Shown here piece after piece: positions 37,947 to 46,108 of a stretch of DNA of 64,000 bases. Every line of letters starts with the position of its first letter. The stretch's first letter is position 1. The position numbers and the translations under genes are program-made. Origin of the DNA: Mycobacterium sp. 852002-51971_SCH5477799-a. GTDB taxonomy: Bacteria; Actinomycetota; Actinomycetes; Mycobacteriales; Mycobacteriaceae. Where the stretch lies: NCBI RefSeq assembly GCF_001667145.1, contig NZ_LZIF01000116.1, positions 276,015-340,014 on the forward strand, given 5' to 3'. Under the pieces are notes generated by a model. It did no database searches, had not been told where the DNA came from, and was given only the letters and a program-made list of their open reading frames with translations.

Positions 37947-39109
37947 TTGGTCACCGTCCACTGGGTAACCGGATACTGCGGGCGCCAGCCGGTGAACGCG
38001 CCCAACGGTTCGCCGTGGTAGTGCTGGAAACGTCGCAGCTGGCCACCCAGGCTTTGATGTGCCTGCATCAGAACGGCTTCCGACTCGGTGGTGACCACAT
38101 TGACGACGAGCCGCCCGCCGGATGGCAGGTTGTCCCAGCAGGCGTCGAGCAGGCCGGGCTGGGTCAGTCCGCCGCCGATGAAGATCGCCGACGGCGGCTC
38201 GGCACCCTCGAACGCCTCGGGGGCGTCGCCACGCACATCGATGCCGACGCCGAACGCTGCGGCGTTGACGTCGATGTTGCCCCGGCGTCCTTCATCGCGT
38301 TCGAATACCACTGCGCTGCAACCCGGCCCACTCAGGCACCACTCGACACTAATGCTGCCCGCGCCGGCGCCGACGTCCCACAACCGCTCCCCCGGCCGTG
38401 GCGCCAGGGCCGCCAGCGTCACCGTGCGGATGCCCTGCTTGGTGATCTGCCCGTCGTGGGCGAACGCGTCGTCGGGCAGGGGTGACACGCGTTCGTCGGG
38501 CAGGTAGCGCACGGCAATCACGTTGAGGTCGTCAAGGTCTCGGTCCTCAGCCCAGTCGCGTGCGATGCCCTCGCGGTGGTGCTCGTTTGGGGCGCCGAGT
38601 CGTTCGAGAACGGTGAACTCCGAATCACCGCGACCGTGGGCAGTGAGAAGGGCGGCGAGCTCGTGCGGGGTCGATTTGCTTTGCGACAGCACGATCGCTT
38701 GGCCGCCGCGGCGGACCGCGGTGCGCGGCTGCGCGGTGACCAGACTGATCACCTCGGTGTCGTGAACGTTCCAGCCCATCCGCGCGCACGCCAGCGTCAC
38801 CGACGACACGTGCGGTAACACCCTGACGTTGTCACGGCCGTGCAGGCGAATCAGGGTGCCCCCGATGCCGTGCAGCAGCGGATCGCCGCTGGCCACCACG
38901 TGCACGACGCCCCTGTTCTCATCGAGCAGCGCTTCCAACGCGGGCAACATCGGTGACGGCCACTGCCGCCGGGGCGCGGACACCGTGCCGTCAAGCAGGT
39001 CGAGTTGCCGTTGTGAGCCGTAAATAATTGTGGCGCTTCGAAGTTCGGCGCGCGAGGGCTCGCCTAGTCCGGCCATGCCGTCGGCGCCGATGCCGACCAC
39101 GATGATCAT
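37943..39109 (-). CDS. cobL: Precorrin-6Y C5,15-methyltransferase (decarboxylating) CobL
   Basis: A 388-aa two-domain enzyme. The N-terminal tetrapyrrole methylase (VVGIGADGMAGL, VHVVASGDPLLHGIGGT) methylates C5. The C-terminal class I methyltransferase (LWDVGAGAGSISVEWCLSG, AIFIGGGLTQPGLLDACW) methylates C15 and decarboxylates the C12 side chain. First gene of cobL-cobM-cobK, with overlapping starts and stops. About the length of Rv2072c (390 aa). Confidence 0.95.
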   Translation of the reverse strand: MIIVVGIGADGMAGLGEPSRAELRSATIIYGSQRQLDLLDGTVSAPRRQWPSPMLPALEALLDENRGVVHVVASGDPLLHGIGGTLIRLHGRDNVRVLPHVSSVTLACARMGWNVHDTEVISLVTAQPRTAVRRGGQAIVLSQSKSTPHELAALLTAHGRGDSEFTVLERLGAPNEHHREGIARDWAEDRDLDDLNVIAVRYLPDERVSPLPDDAFAHDGQITKQGIRTVTLAALAPRPGERLWDVGAGAGSISVEWCLSGPGCSAVVFERDEGRRGNIDVNAAAFGVGIDVRGDAPEAFEGAEPPSAIFIGGGLTQPGLLDACWDNLPSGGRLVVNVVTTESEAVLMQAHQSLGGQLRRFQHYHGEPLGAFTGWRPQYPVTQWTVTK

Positions 39110-39155
39110 GGGCGATGCTCCCCGTCGCTTCGCTCTGCAACGCTAGCGGCGCGGA

Positions 39156-39920
39156 TCATCGTGGCAACCTGCGCCAGACGAACTGCGGCAGCAGTCGCAT
39201 CACCGCCGCCGCCGGGCCCAACACCCGCGGAATCCACACGGTGCGACGGCCTTTCGCCAGCGCACGCGCGGTCGCGGCGGCCACCTGCGCGGGCGTGCTC
39301 GGCAGCGGCGCGGGCGTCATGCCCTCAGTCATGCGGCCGATGACGAATCCCGGCCGGGCGATCAGCAGCCGAACCCCGGTGCCGTGCAGCGCATCGGCCA
39401 GGCCGCTGGCGAAGCCGTCGAGGCCGGCCTTGGCCGAGCCGTAGACGTAGTTGGCGCGGCGCACGCGTGCCCCCGCGATCGAGGAGAACACCACCAATCG
39501 GCCCTTGCCGGCTTTGCGCATGGCGCTGGCGAGGTGGGTGAGCAAGCTGACCTGGGCCAGGTAGTCGGTGTGCACGACGGCGACCGCGTGCGCGGCATCG
39601 GTTTCGGCGCGGGCCTGATCGCCCAGGATTCCGAACGCCAGCACCGCGGTGCCGATGGGCCCGTGATCGGCGACGATCGAGGCGATCAGCGGACCGTGCG
39701 AGGCGAGGTTATCGGCGTCGAATTCTCGCGTATCGATCGCCGCAGCGCCGGCGGCTTTGAGCGCGTCGACCTGGTCAGTGAGCCGGTCGGCCTGACGGGC
39801 GGCCAGCACGACCGTCGCGCCCGGCGCCAGGAGTCGCGCCAGCTCGATCCCGATCTCGCTGCGGCCGCCCAGGATTAGTACTGGTCCTGCGCCCGTGTCG
39901 TCCACGGCTGCGATTATCAC
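39156..39920 (-). CDS. Short-chain dehydrogenase, Rv2073c-like
   Basis: A 254-aa SDR with the nucleotide-binding variant GGRSEIGIELARLL instead of TGxxxGxG, the catalytic Ser (FSSIAGAR) and Tyr-x-x-x-Lys (YVYGSAKAG). The GGRSEIG signature and the C-terminal RLLPQFVWRRL resemble the DprE2-like decaprenylphosphoryl-keto-arabinose reductase group. A lipid-linked sugar substrate is therefore possible but not established. It is divergent from the F420-dependent gene at 39941. Confidence 0.88.
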   Translation of the reverse strand: MIIAAVDDTGAGPVLILGGRSEIGIELARLLAPGATVVLAARQADRLTDQVDALKAAGAAAIDTREFDADNLASHGPLIASIVADHGPIGTAVLAFGILGDQARAETDAAHAVAVVHTDYLAQVSLLTHLASAMRKAGKGRLVVFSSIAGARVRRANYVYGSAKAGLDGFASGLADALHGTGVRLLIARPGFVIGRMTEGMTPAPLPSTPAQVAAATARALAKGRRTVWIPRVLGPAAAVMRLLPQFVWRRLPR

Positions 39921-39940
39921 CTGCGCTAGCGTTGGCGGTG

Positions 39941-40351
39941 ATGGCGAATACCACTACCCGGCTCACCGACGACGCGTTGGCGTTCCTGTCGGAACGGCAT
40001 TTGGCCATGCTGACCACGCTGCGAGCCGACAATTCGCCGCACGTGGTGGCGGTCGGTTTCACCTTCGACCCCAAGACTCACATTGCGCGGGTGATCACCA
40101 CCGGGGGTTCGCAGAAGGCGGTCAACGCCGATCGTGGCGGGCTGGCCGTGCTCAGCCAGGTCGACGGCGCGCGATGGCTGTCGCTGGAGGGCCGGTCCAA
40201 GGTCAACAACGACGTCGACGCGGTGCGCGACGCCGAGCTGCGATATGCCCAGCGCTACCGCACGCCACGACCCAATCCACGGCGCGTCGTCATCGAGGTT
40301 CAGATCGAGCGGGTACTGGGGTCTTCGGACCTTCTGGACCGCGGCGAGTAG
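39941..40351 (+). CDS. F420-dependent biliverdin reductase-like split-barrel protein (Rv2074 ortholog)
   Basis: A 136-aa PPOX-fold protein nearly identical to M. tuberculosis Rv2074 as I recall it, an F420H2-dependent biliverdin reductase. Landmarks are LAMLTTLRADNSPHVVAVGFTFD, VITTGGSQKAVNADRGGLAVLSQVDGARWLSLEG and RYRTPRPNPRRVVIEVQIERVLG. The ATG at 39941 gives the family start MANTTTRLTDDAL; the frame also offers a start at 39932. Confidence 0.92.
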   Translation: MANTTTRLTDDALAFLSERHLAMLTTLRADNSPHVVAVGFTFDPKTHIARVITTGGSQKAVNADRGGLAVLSQVDGARWLSLEGRSKVNNDVDAVRDAELRYAQRYRTPRPNPRRVVIEVQIERVLGSSDLLDRGE

Positions 40352-40401
40352 CAACCGGTCGGCTCGACGACGACCAAACTCTGGCTCTAAACTTCGGGCC
40401 T

Positions 40402-40623
40402 TTAGCTGTTCTTCCGTCGTGGGTCATACTCGGTACCCGAAATGTCGTCCCAGAACTTTGGCGAAATCTCCGTCGGTCGATCTTCAGGAGCCACGGCGTC
40501 TACTTTTGCCTGGAACTCATCAAGCATCCTCCGTGCGACCGCCAACTCTTGTTCAGTCGGTGCAGTTACGCCGGCCTCTTCCGGCGTCAAGAAAATCTTT
40601 CCGGCAATTTCCCTACTCGCCAC
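40402..40623 (-). CDS. Candidate immunity protein 2 (paralog of the adjacent 73-aa gene)
   Basis: A 73-aa acidic protein sharing a clear backbone with the product of 40658-40879: IAGKxF, TPEEAG, PTxxEL, DEF, APEDR, SPKFWDD and SGTEY. No known domain recognised. It is the last gene of the toxin operon and starts 34 bp after its paralog. GC is lower than typical here. Two related small genes after a toxin with an enzymatic tip suggest immunity proteins against related toxin variants, which is inferred from position. Confidence 0.75.
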   Translation of the reverse strand: MASREIAGKIFLTPEEAGVTAPTEQELAVARRMLDEFQAKVDAVAPEDRPTEISPKFWDDISGTEYDPRRKNS

Positions 40624-40657
40624 GGTTCTCCTAGCTCGGATTACTACCAGCCGCTAG

Positions 40658-40879
40658 CTAATCTTGGCTTTGGCTGCGGTGTTCGTACTCGGTTCCTGAA
40701 GTATCATCCCAGAATTTCGGTGAAACGTTTGTAACCCGATCTTCTGGAGCAATGGCATCTATCTTTTGCTCGAACTCATCGAAGATTTTTTCCGCGCGCG
40801 CCAACTCTTCTTGCGTGGGTGGAGTGATGCCGGCTTCTTCGGGCGTTGAAAACGTCTTGCCCGCAATTCTTTCACTCAT
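40658..40879 (-). CDS. Candidate immunity protein 1 for the ART toxin
   Basis: A 73-aa acidic protein beginning MSERIAGKTFSTPEEAG and ending SPKFWDDTSGTEYEHRSQSQD, mostly helical by composition. It lies 39 bp after the toxin stop and before a paralog. By the usual rule for polymorphic toxins, the gene directly downstream encodes the cognate immunity protein. It shows no similarity that I can see to the TNT immunity factor IFT. GC is about that of the toxin tip, well below the flanking genes. Confidence 0.77.
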   Translation of the reverse strand: MSERIAGKTFSTPEEAGITPPTQEELARAEKIFDEFEQKIDAIAPEDRVTNVSPKFWDDTSGTEYEHRSQSQD

Positions 40880-40918
40880 TCTAGGATTCCGTTCTCTCGG
40901 CGGCCTTGGCTAATCAGC

Positions 40919-43690
40919 TCAGCGTTCAATCATGCGGATTATTGTTCTGCCTGTCAAAGGATCTATTCTTTTACTTGAGACGTAAAATTTAGTGCCTGGT
41001 GGAAACAAAACTTCCCGCTCTCCAGGAAATAGCGAAAAAGGTGAAATATCGCGTCCGGATTTGGATAAAATCCTGAACTCGACGTTCCCAGCGAATGTGG
41101 GCGATCGTGCCACTCCAGCGTTCGTCGTGGTACTCAAGAAGGCATCCTCTGTAATAACTTCACCAGGGCGATAGCGAGCAAGCACCTCGGGCGGAAGATT
41201 TGTCCCACGGATTACTGGGCCCTCATAGGGCGGCAGCTTGGCCAACGCAGTTTTGACAGCCTCTATACGAACTTGTTGGGACGCGTCCATTTCACCGCCC
41301 CTCAACGCATTATTTAAGTCTAGATAGCCCGGTCCAGTGTAGTCGGCAAGCGCCCCTAGATCATCCGAGTCGAGATGGCCGGGAGGGGTTGATGGATAGT
41401 CGCCATTGGCGACGGGATGTTGATCGGCCGGTGGATCGCCATCCCCCAGCTTTGAGGACTTATTAAGCGGTGGTTTCGGCCCACCGTTTGGAGGGCCACC
41501 ATCGCCAGGAAAGTGCGGGTTACGGCCGGGGGCTGGTATACCGACCGGGCGGCCGCCAGGCGGTAGCGAGTGAGACGCCGATTTGGCCGAGGGCGCAGTT
41601 GGGGACGGGTGTGGAGCGACGGGTGCTGGCCGGACGGGTGGTCCGCCGTGCGGCGTCGTCACATGCCCAGGCGCAAATTCAGCGGAATGTGCAATCGCGG
41701 ACGGCGCTCTTTCTCCTGCCGCGGCATCTGAGGGCGCGGGAGGTGCACCGGCGGCGGGCATTGCGGCCGGTTCATATGGACGGTCCTTCGGAATCGGGCC
41801 TGGCTCAGGGGGTTCACTTGCAGGCCCCGGCTCGTGTGGACCGCCCACAGGTTCACTCAGCGGCTGACGCGGAGCCGACGCCGGTTCATGCGGCCCCTCG
41901 CCGGGCACCGACGCCGGTTCACGCGGCCCCTCATGCGGGCCACCCGCGGGTTCATGCGGACCACCAGCCGGCACCGAAGCGGGTTCACGCGGAACCTCCG
42001 CCGGCACCGAAATCGGATCATGCGGACCGCTATCGACCGCCGGTCTCGATGGCGGCGCAGTTGCTGGGTCGGGCGGCCCGTCCACGGCGACAGGCCTCGG
42101 GACCTCGGCCGCCGGTGGCCCCGACCCCTGTGGCGTACCAGGTGCTCCATCGGCGGGGCGAGGCGCCGACTCGATCGGCGGCTCGATCGGCTTGCCGGGT
42201 GGCAATGCCGCAGAAGCGCCGCTCGTAGGTGGTTTGATCTCGGGCAAATCCTTCGTGACGCCTTCGAGGGTTTTCGGCAGTTCGGCGCTCGCCTTGGAGA
42301 TGCCGGTCAGCGCATCCCGGGCACCGGCGATCCCGCCGGTACGGCCGGCAGCGCCAGCGGCCTCTGCTTCCGCCTCAGCGCCGCGTGCGGCCGCCCCAGC
42401 ACCGTCCGCGGCCGCGCCTGCTTCACCGGCCCCGGGTAGCAACAGCGTGGCAACGTCGAACAGATTCTCGCCCGCGCCCAATCCCGGCCGAGCTCCGCTC
42501 CAATCCTCGGCATGCACAAGGCCTTTCAACTCTTGCAGCTTCGCGTCCGCGAATTCCTGAGGATGAAGGGGAGCATTGAACAGGCTCCCCTTCCACGCGC
42601 TCTTCCCCAAGCCGGTCCAAGTGGCGGCCGCACCTTGGGGATCGACGAAGAACCAATGCGGACTCAGGTCGGCCAGGCCTAATCCCATGTCGACCGCACC
42701 CTTCACAACACCCTCATGGACATTTATCCAAGTGTCGAATGCGGTCGCCACCGGATTACCGACGTCGTCTCCCAAAAATTGAATGAGCCCTCGGCGCGCG
42801 TACTTCTCGCATGTCACGATCTCGCGATCGGCCGCTTGCATGAGCAGCCTGATCTCCTGCTCGCAGGCCCGGGCCTCCTGTCCGAGATGCCCCAGTACGT
42901 CGTTGATGTCCTTGGCGATCTTCTTGATCTCGTCCCACGCGTCGCCGTCGATGATGAGCATGATGTCGTGACCGAGGTCGCCGAGGGATCCGAGTCGGTG
43001 CAACAGATCCCGGATCGCGTGTTGGGCGTGGCCGACCTTGTTGGCAAAGGTGTCGATTTTCTTGGCCAGCTCATCGCAGTTCTCACCGAGAGTCGCTGCG
43101 GCAGAGCCTATTTCATTCAGAGCGGTATCGATCTTGTCGCTTTCGGGCAAATGTTGAGTGTCCAGCAGCGTCTTCGATGCGTTGAGAGTTCTCTTGACCC
43201 CTTTGGCGGCCGCGGCGAAGTCGCGCCAACGAGACGCCGCCGCGCGCAGACCCGCCACATCGCCGTCGGGCCATGACTCGAGCACCAGCGATTCCACGAT
43301 CGACCACAGCAGCGGTGGCGGCTCGCCGGGCCCCATCGTTCCAGGAGGCCCGGGCGCCGCGACGTCAGTCGGCGGCGACGGTGCCTCCAAGACGCCGCCA
43401 GCGCCACCAAGCGTCGAAGCCACTTCGGCCTTCGAATAATTCGAGGCGCCCTGCTGGATGAGAGCCCCGCATTTAAGGCACGCGTTGCCGGCGGCAGCCG
43501 CCGCCTTCAGCAGCGACTTGGCGGCGTCTTGATATCCCACGCCGAACACCTCGCCGGCGCGGTCCACGCCCGTGTGAGCCGAAAAGCCTGCGGCTAAGAC
43601 CGTCAGATTCGCGGCCAGACCACCCCCGGCGGCCGCCACCGCGCTACCCGCGGCGTACAACGCCTCCGGATCGACAGCCAAGGGAGCCAC
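40919..43690 (-). CDS. CpnT-like polymorphic toxin with C-terminal ADP-ribosyltransferase domain
   Basis: A 923-aa protein. Residues 1-~430 resemble the N-terminal region of M. tuberculosis CpnT: the same opening MAPLAVDP, AGEVFG, SNYSKAE, WPDGDVAGLRAAASRWR and FDVATLLLPGAG. Residues ~440-770 are a Pro/Gly/His-rich linker with repeated GGPHEP and PREPASVP units. Residues 771-923 fit the R-S-E class of ADP-ribosyltransferases: Arg828 (VIRGT), the Ser-Thr motif at 853-855 (FLSTTT) and the Glu891-x-Glu893 pair (PGEREVLFPPGTKF) usual for arginine-modifying enzymes. CpnT has instead the TNT NAD glycohydrolase tip. Export through an ESX system is expected by analogy, but no esx genes are adjacent. 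The C-terminal third is AT-rich (about 43% GC over 40921-41100), suggesting a recently exchanged tip. Two candidate immunity genes follow. Confidence 0.85.
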   Translation of the reverse strand: MAPLAVDPEALYAAGSAVAAAGGGLAANLTVLAAGFSAHTGVDRAGEVFGVGYQDAAKSLLKAAAAAGNACLKCGALIQQGASNYSKAEVASTLGGAGGVLEAPSPPTDVAAPGPPGTMGPGEPPPLLWSIVESLVLESWPDGDVAGLRAAASRWRDFAAAAKGVKRTLNASKTLLDTQHLPESDKIDTALNEIGSAAATLGENCDELAKKIDTFANKVGHAQHAIRDLLHRLGSLGDLGHDIMLIIDGDAWDEIKKIAKDINDVLGHLGQEARACEQEIRLLMQAADREIVTCEKYARRGLIQFLGDDVGNPVATAFDTWINVHEGVVKGAVDMGLGLADLSPHWFFVDPQGAAATWTGLGKSAWKGSLFNAPLHPQEFADAKLQELKGLVHAEDWSGARPGLGAGENLFDVATLLLPGAGEAGAAADGAGAAARGAEAEAEAAGAAGRTGGIAGARDALTGISKASAELPKTLEGVTKDLPEIKPPTSGASAALPPGKPIEPPIESAPRPADGAPGTPQGSGPPAAEVPRPVAVDGPPDPATAPPSRPAVDSGPHDPISVPAEVPREPASVPAGGPHEPAGGPHEGPREPASVPGEGPHEPASAPRQPLSEPVGGPHEPGPASEPPEPGPIPKDRPYEPAAMPAAGAPPAPSDAAAGERAPSAIAHSAEFAPGHVTTPHGGPPVRPAPVAPHPSPTAPSAKSASHSLPPGGRPVGIPAPGRNPHFPGDGGPPNGGPKPPLNKSSKLGDGDPPADQHPVANGDYPSTPPGHLDSDDLGALADYTGPGYLDLNNALRGGEMDASQQVRIEAVKTALAKLPPYEGPVIRGTNLPPEVLARYRPGEVITEDAFLSTTTNAGVARSPTFAGNVEFRILSKSGRDISPFSLFPGEREVLFPPGTKFYVSSKRIDPLTGRTIIRMIER

Positions 43691-43778
43691 GGGCGGAATT
43701 TTCGCCCAGGCCGCCCGTCACCGCTATTCACCCAGCGATCGCTCCGCCAAGCTAGCCCCGATCACCTAGCGCGACAAC

Positions 43779-46082
43779 TCATCCATCAACAGCCCCGCCT
43801 GCGGTCACCGTGATGCGGTGCCTCCCGGGCGATACCGAGACGGTTGCCCCCGCCGGTTCCCCGTCGAGCTGCACGTCGACCGTGGTGGGCAAGCCCCCGA
43901 GCGTGATCTGGGCGGCGACATCGGTGGCTACCGTAATGGTCGACTTCGGCAACGCGGCCAACCCGGCACGCTCGATATCGACCCTCAGGCTGGCAACGCC
44001 GTTGAGGCGCAACGTCAGATACGGCAGCGGGCCAACGGGCCGTCCCACTTGCCAATCCAGCTCGCTGTACAGCCCGGGCGTCGGCTCGAAGTGTGGGATG
44101 AGGCCGCGATGGTGTCGGACGGTATGGGTGGGGTCTGGCCGCGCGTACGAGCGCGCGTCGACTTCGGCCACGGCCCCGCGCCGCGCGGTCACCTCGGGGG
44201 CCGCGGCCAGCTCCGACAACCACCACACCTGGTGCGGCCCGATGCCCAGATCGGCGCGCACCAGCTGTGGATACCAGGCGAACGTGATGTGCCCCGGATC
44301 CGCTTGGCGCAGAGCGGTTCCCATGTGCGAAATCGGATCCTCGAACTTGTCCTGAAACACCCAGGCGATGTGATCCTCGAGAGGGTAGACACTGAACCGG
44401 TGGCGGTAACCCAACCGGTCGAGCTCCAGCACCTGCTCGGCGGCCGAAGCGAACGGCACCAGCTCATCGAGTAGCCCATGGGCGATGACGTACGGCAGCC
44501 ATCGGGCGTTCACCAGCAGCTTCCAGGTGTCACCCTCGCGGGCACAGTGCGAGTTCAGGTCGAGGTCGGCGGGAATGTCGACGTGGGGCAGCAGCCGCAC
44601 GCCGCACGTCGGTGGCCCCGCCAGCACCACCGCTTGCGAGAACACCTGCGGATAACTCAATCCCAGCTTGTACGTCGCATACCCGCCCATCGAATAGCCC
44701 GAAATCACAGTGCGATTCGGATCGGTGCCCAGTTGTTCGGCAACCCGCGCCCATACTTCCCAGACGTCGAGTTCGCCGCTGTCGAAGTACCAGGTGGACG
44801 GCCCCCGGGCCAACGGCGTGACCACCACCGAGTCGCGGCCCTCGCACACCTCATGTAACAGTCGCGGATCGATCGCGGCGAACTGGCTCTGCCCGAGTGA
44901 CAGGGAGTGCAGCAGCAGGGTCAGCGGCAACGTGCGACCCGGTGCATAGCTCGACGGTAAACAGATCGAATACGGCTGCACCCGGCCGAGGAATTGCGGC
45001 TTCGTGCTCAAGATGTCGTTGGCGGCCCAACCTTGTTCCAGACCCTGGCCGAGTTCGATCGACGACACGTACCAGCGGGTGGACGGACCGGTGATCAGCG
45101 GCTCGGGAGCGGTTTCGCGGGCCGCCAGCTGAGCCCACGGCACAGTCAGCGCGAACTCGGAGACGTCGCCATGTGTCAGGGCGGCGGCCTGAGCGGCATC
45201 CGACCAGAAATTCAGGTGGGGCGACTCCTGCTCGTTGGTGCGGAACGCCACGTTGTAGACGTTGGCTTGGCCGGGCAGCGCACCGTGCAGGGCGGGCACG
45301 TCGGCGAACCTGTCCCCGGCCGCGTTGGCCAACCCGGCGGCCAGGCGGACCGTCCAGCTGCTCGTGGGTTCGGCCAGCGACCGCGGGACCTGCGCCACGA
45401 ACGACCGCGACTGCATGTCGACGCTGTGCTCGACCGGCGTCCTGACCTCGGTCGTCAGGTCGATCAGCGCGGCGCCACTTCCCGACACCAGCAGGGCCAT
45501 GTCGATGCCCTTCGAGCGCACGCCGGCTCCAGCGGGCCACTGCTCGTCCGCCGTTCGGGCCGGGTCGGTATCGAAGGTGAACAGCGCGATGGGCACCGAC
45601 GCGTCAAGCAAAGTGTTCCAGTCGATCCGCCACCAGGTGTGGGTCTCGGTGAGCCCCATGGCGACGCGGAAGATGTCGGCGCCGTTGCCGGCCGCCGGCC
45701 CGTCGGGATAGACGTAGGTTCCGCGCGGCGGCGCCTGAATCTTCAGGTCGCCGATCGGGATGCCCGTCGCGCCATGGTCGTCGTAGAGGAAGTCGGTCCA
45801 AAACAAAGCACCGTCGGCCACTCGGCCGGCGCCGCACGTGCGCGGGAACTGTTCGCCGAACGGCCATCCCGCAGGCGCGGGAAGGCGGGGCTCGGGGCGC
45901 CGCGCGGCCGGCGGCACCCCTTCGGGCATGCCGTCGACCACGATGAGCTCACCCGGCGGTGCCGGTGCCGATGCCGGTGCTGACGCCGGTGCCGGTGCGG
46001 TGGAGTGCAATATCGCGTCAACAAAGTGGCGTGCAATGCGAAGCGGCAGCAGCGGGAGGTCCAGGATTGACACCACCCCCAA
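43779..46082 (-). CDS. Large alpha/beta hydrolase of the prolyl-oligopeptidase/esterase type
   Basis: A 767-aa protein. A hydrophobic N-terminus (~1-28) and a low-complexity Ala-Pro-Ser stretch (~29-43) precede a roughly 350-residue beta-rich region. The hydrolase core has nucleophile Ser464 (GYSMGGY) and candidate His571 (EDHIAW). The last ~200 residues are again beta-rich (LTLRLNGVASLRVDIERAGL, ITLGGLPTTVDVQLDG), like a binding or jelly-roll module. Substrate unknown; depolymerase, peptidase or carbohydrate esterase are all possible. It probably acts outside the cytoplasm, although no clear signal cleavage site is seen. It lies 88 bp upstream of the toxin and 26 bp after pepE, all on one strand. 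Confidence 0.75.
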   Translation of the reverse strand: MGVVSILDLPLLPLRIARHFVDAILHSTAPAPASAPASAPAPPGELIVVDGMPEGVPPAARRPEPRLPAPAGWPFGEQFPRTCGAGRVADGALFWTDFLYDDHGATGIPIGDLKIQAPPRGTYVYPDGPAAGNGADIFRVAMGLTETHTWWRIDWNTLLDASVPIALFTFDTDPARTADEQWPAGAGVRSKGIDMALLVSGSGAALIDLTTEVRTPVEHSVDMQSRSFVAQVPRSLAEPTSSWTVRLAAGLANAAGDRFADVPALHGALPGQANVYNVAFRTNEQESPHLNFWSDAAQAAALTHGDVSEFALTVPWAQLAARETAPEPLITGPSTRWYVSSIELGQGLEQGWAANDILSTKPQFLGRVQPYSICLPSSYAPGRTLPLTLLLHSLSLGQSQFAAIDPRLLHEVCEGRDSVVVTPLARGPSTWYFDSGELDVWEVWARVAEQLGTDPNRTVISGYSMGGYATYKLGLSYPQVFSQAVVLAGPPTCGVRLLPHVDIPADLDLNSHCAREGDTWKLLVNARWLPYVIAHGLLDELVPFASAAEQVLELDRLGYRHRFSVYPLEDHIAWVFQDKFEDPISHMGTALRQADPGHITFAWYPQLVRADLGIGPHQVWWLSELAAAPEVTARRGAVAEVDARSYARPDPTHTVRHHRGLIPHFEPTPGLYSELDWQVGRPVGPLPYLTLRLNGVASLRVDIERAGLAALPKSTITVATDVAAQITLGGLPTTVDVQLDGEPAGATVSVSPGRHRITVTAGGAVDG

Positions 46083-46108
46083 CCTACGCGGACGAAGGGA
46101 CGCGTCGG

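Noticed and set aside
41800..42060. Repeated segments in the toxin linker as a possible CRISPR or satellite array
   Set aside because: The repeats are imperfect, in frame and encode Pro/Gly/His-rich protein units (GGPHEP, PREPASVP).
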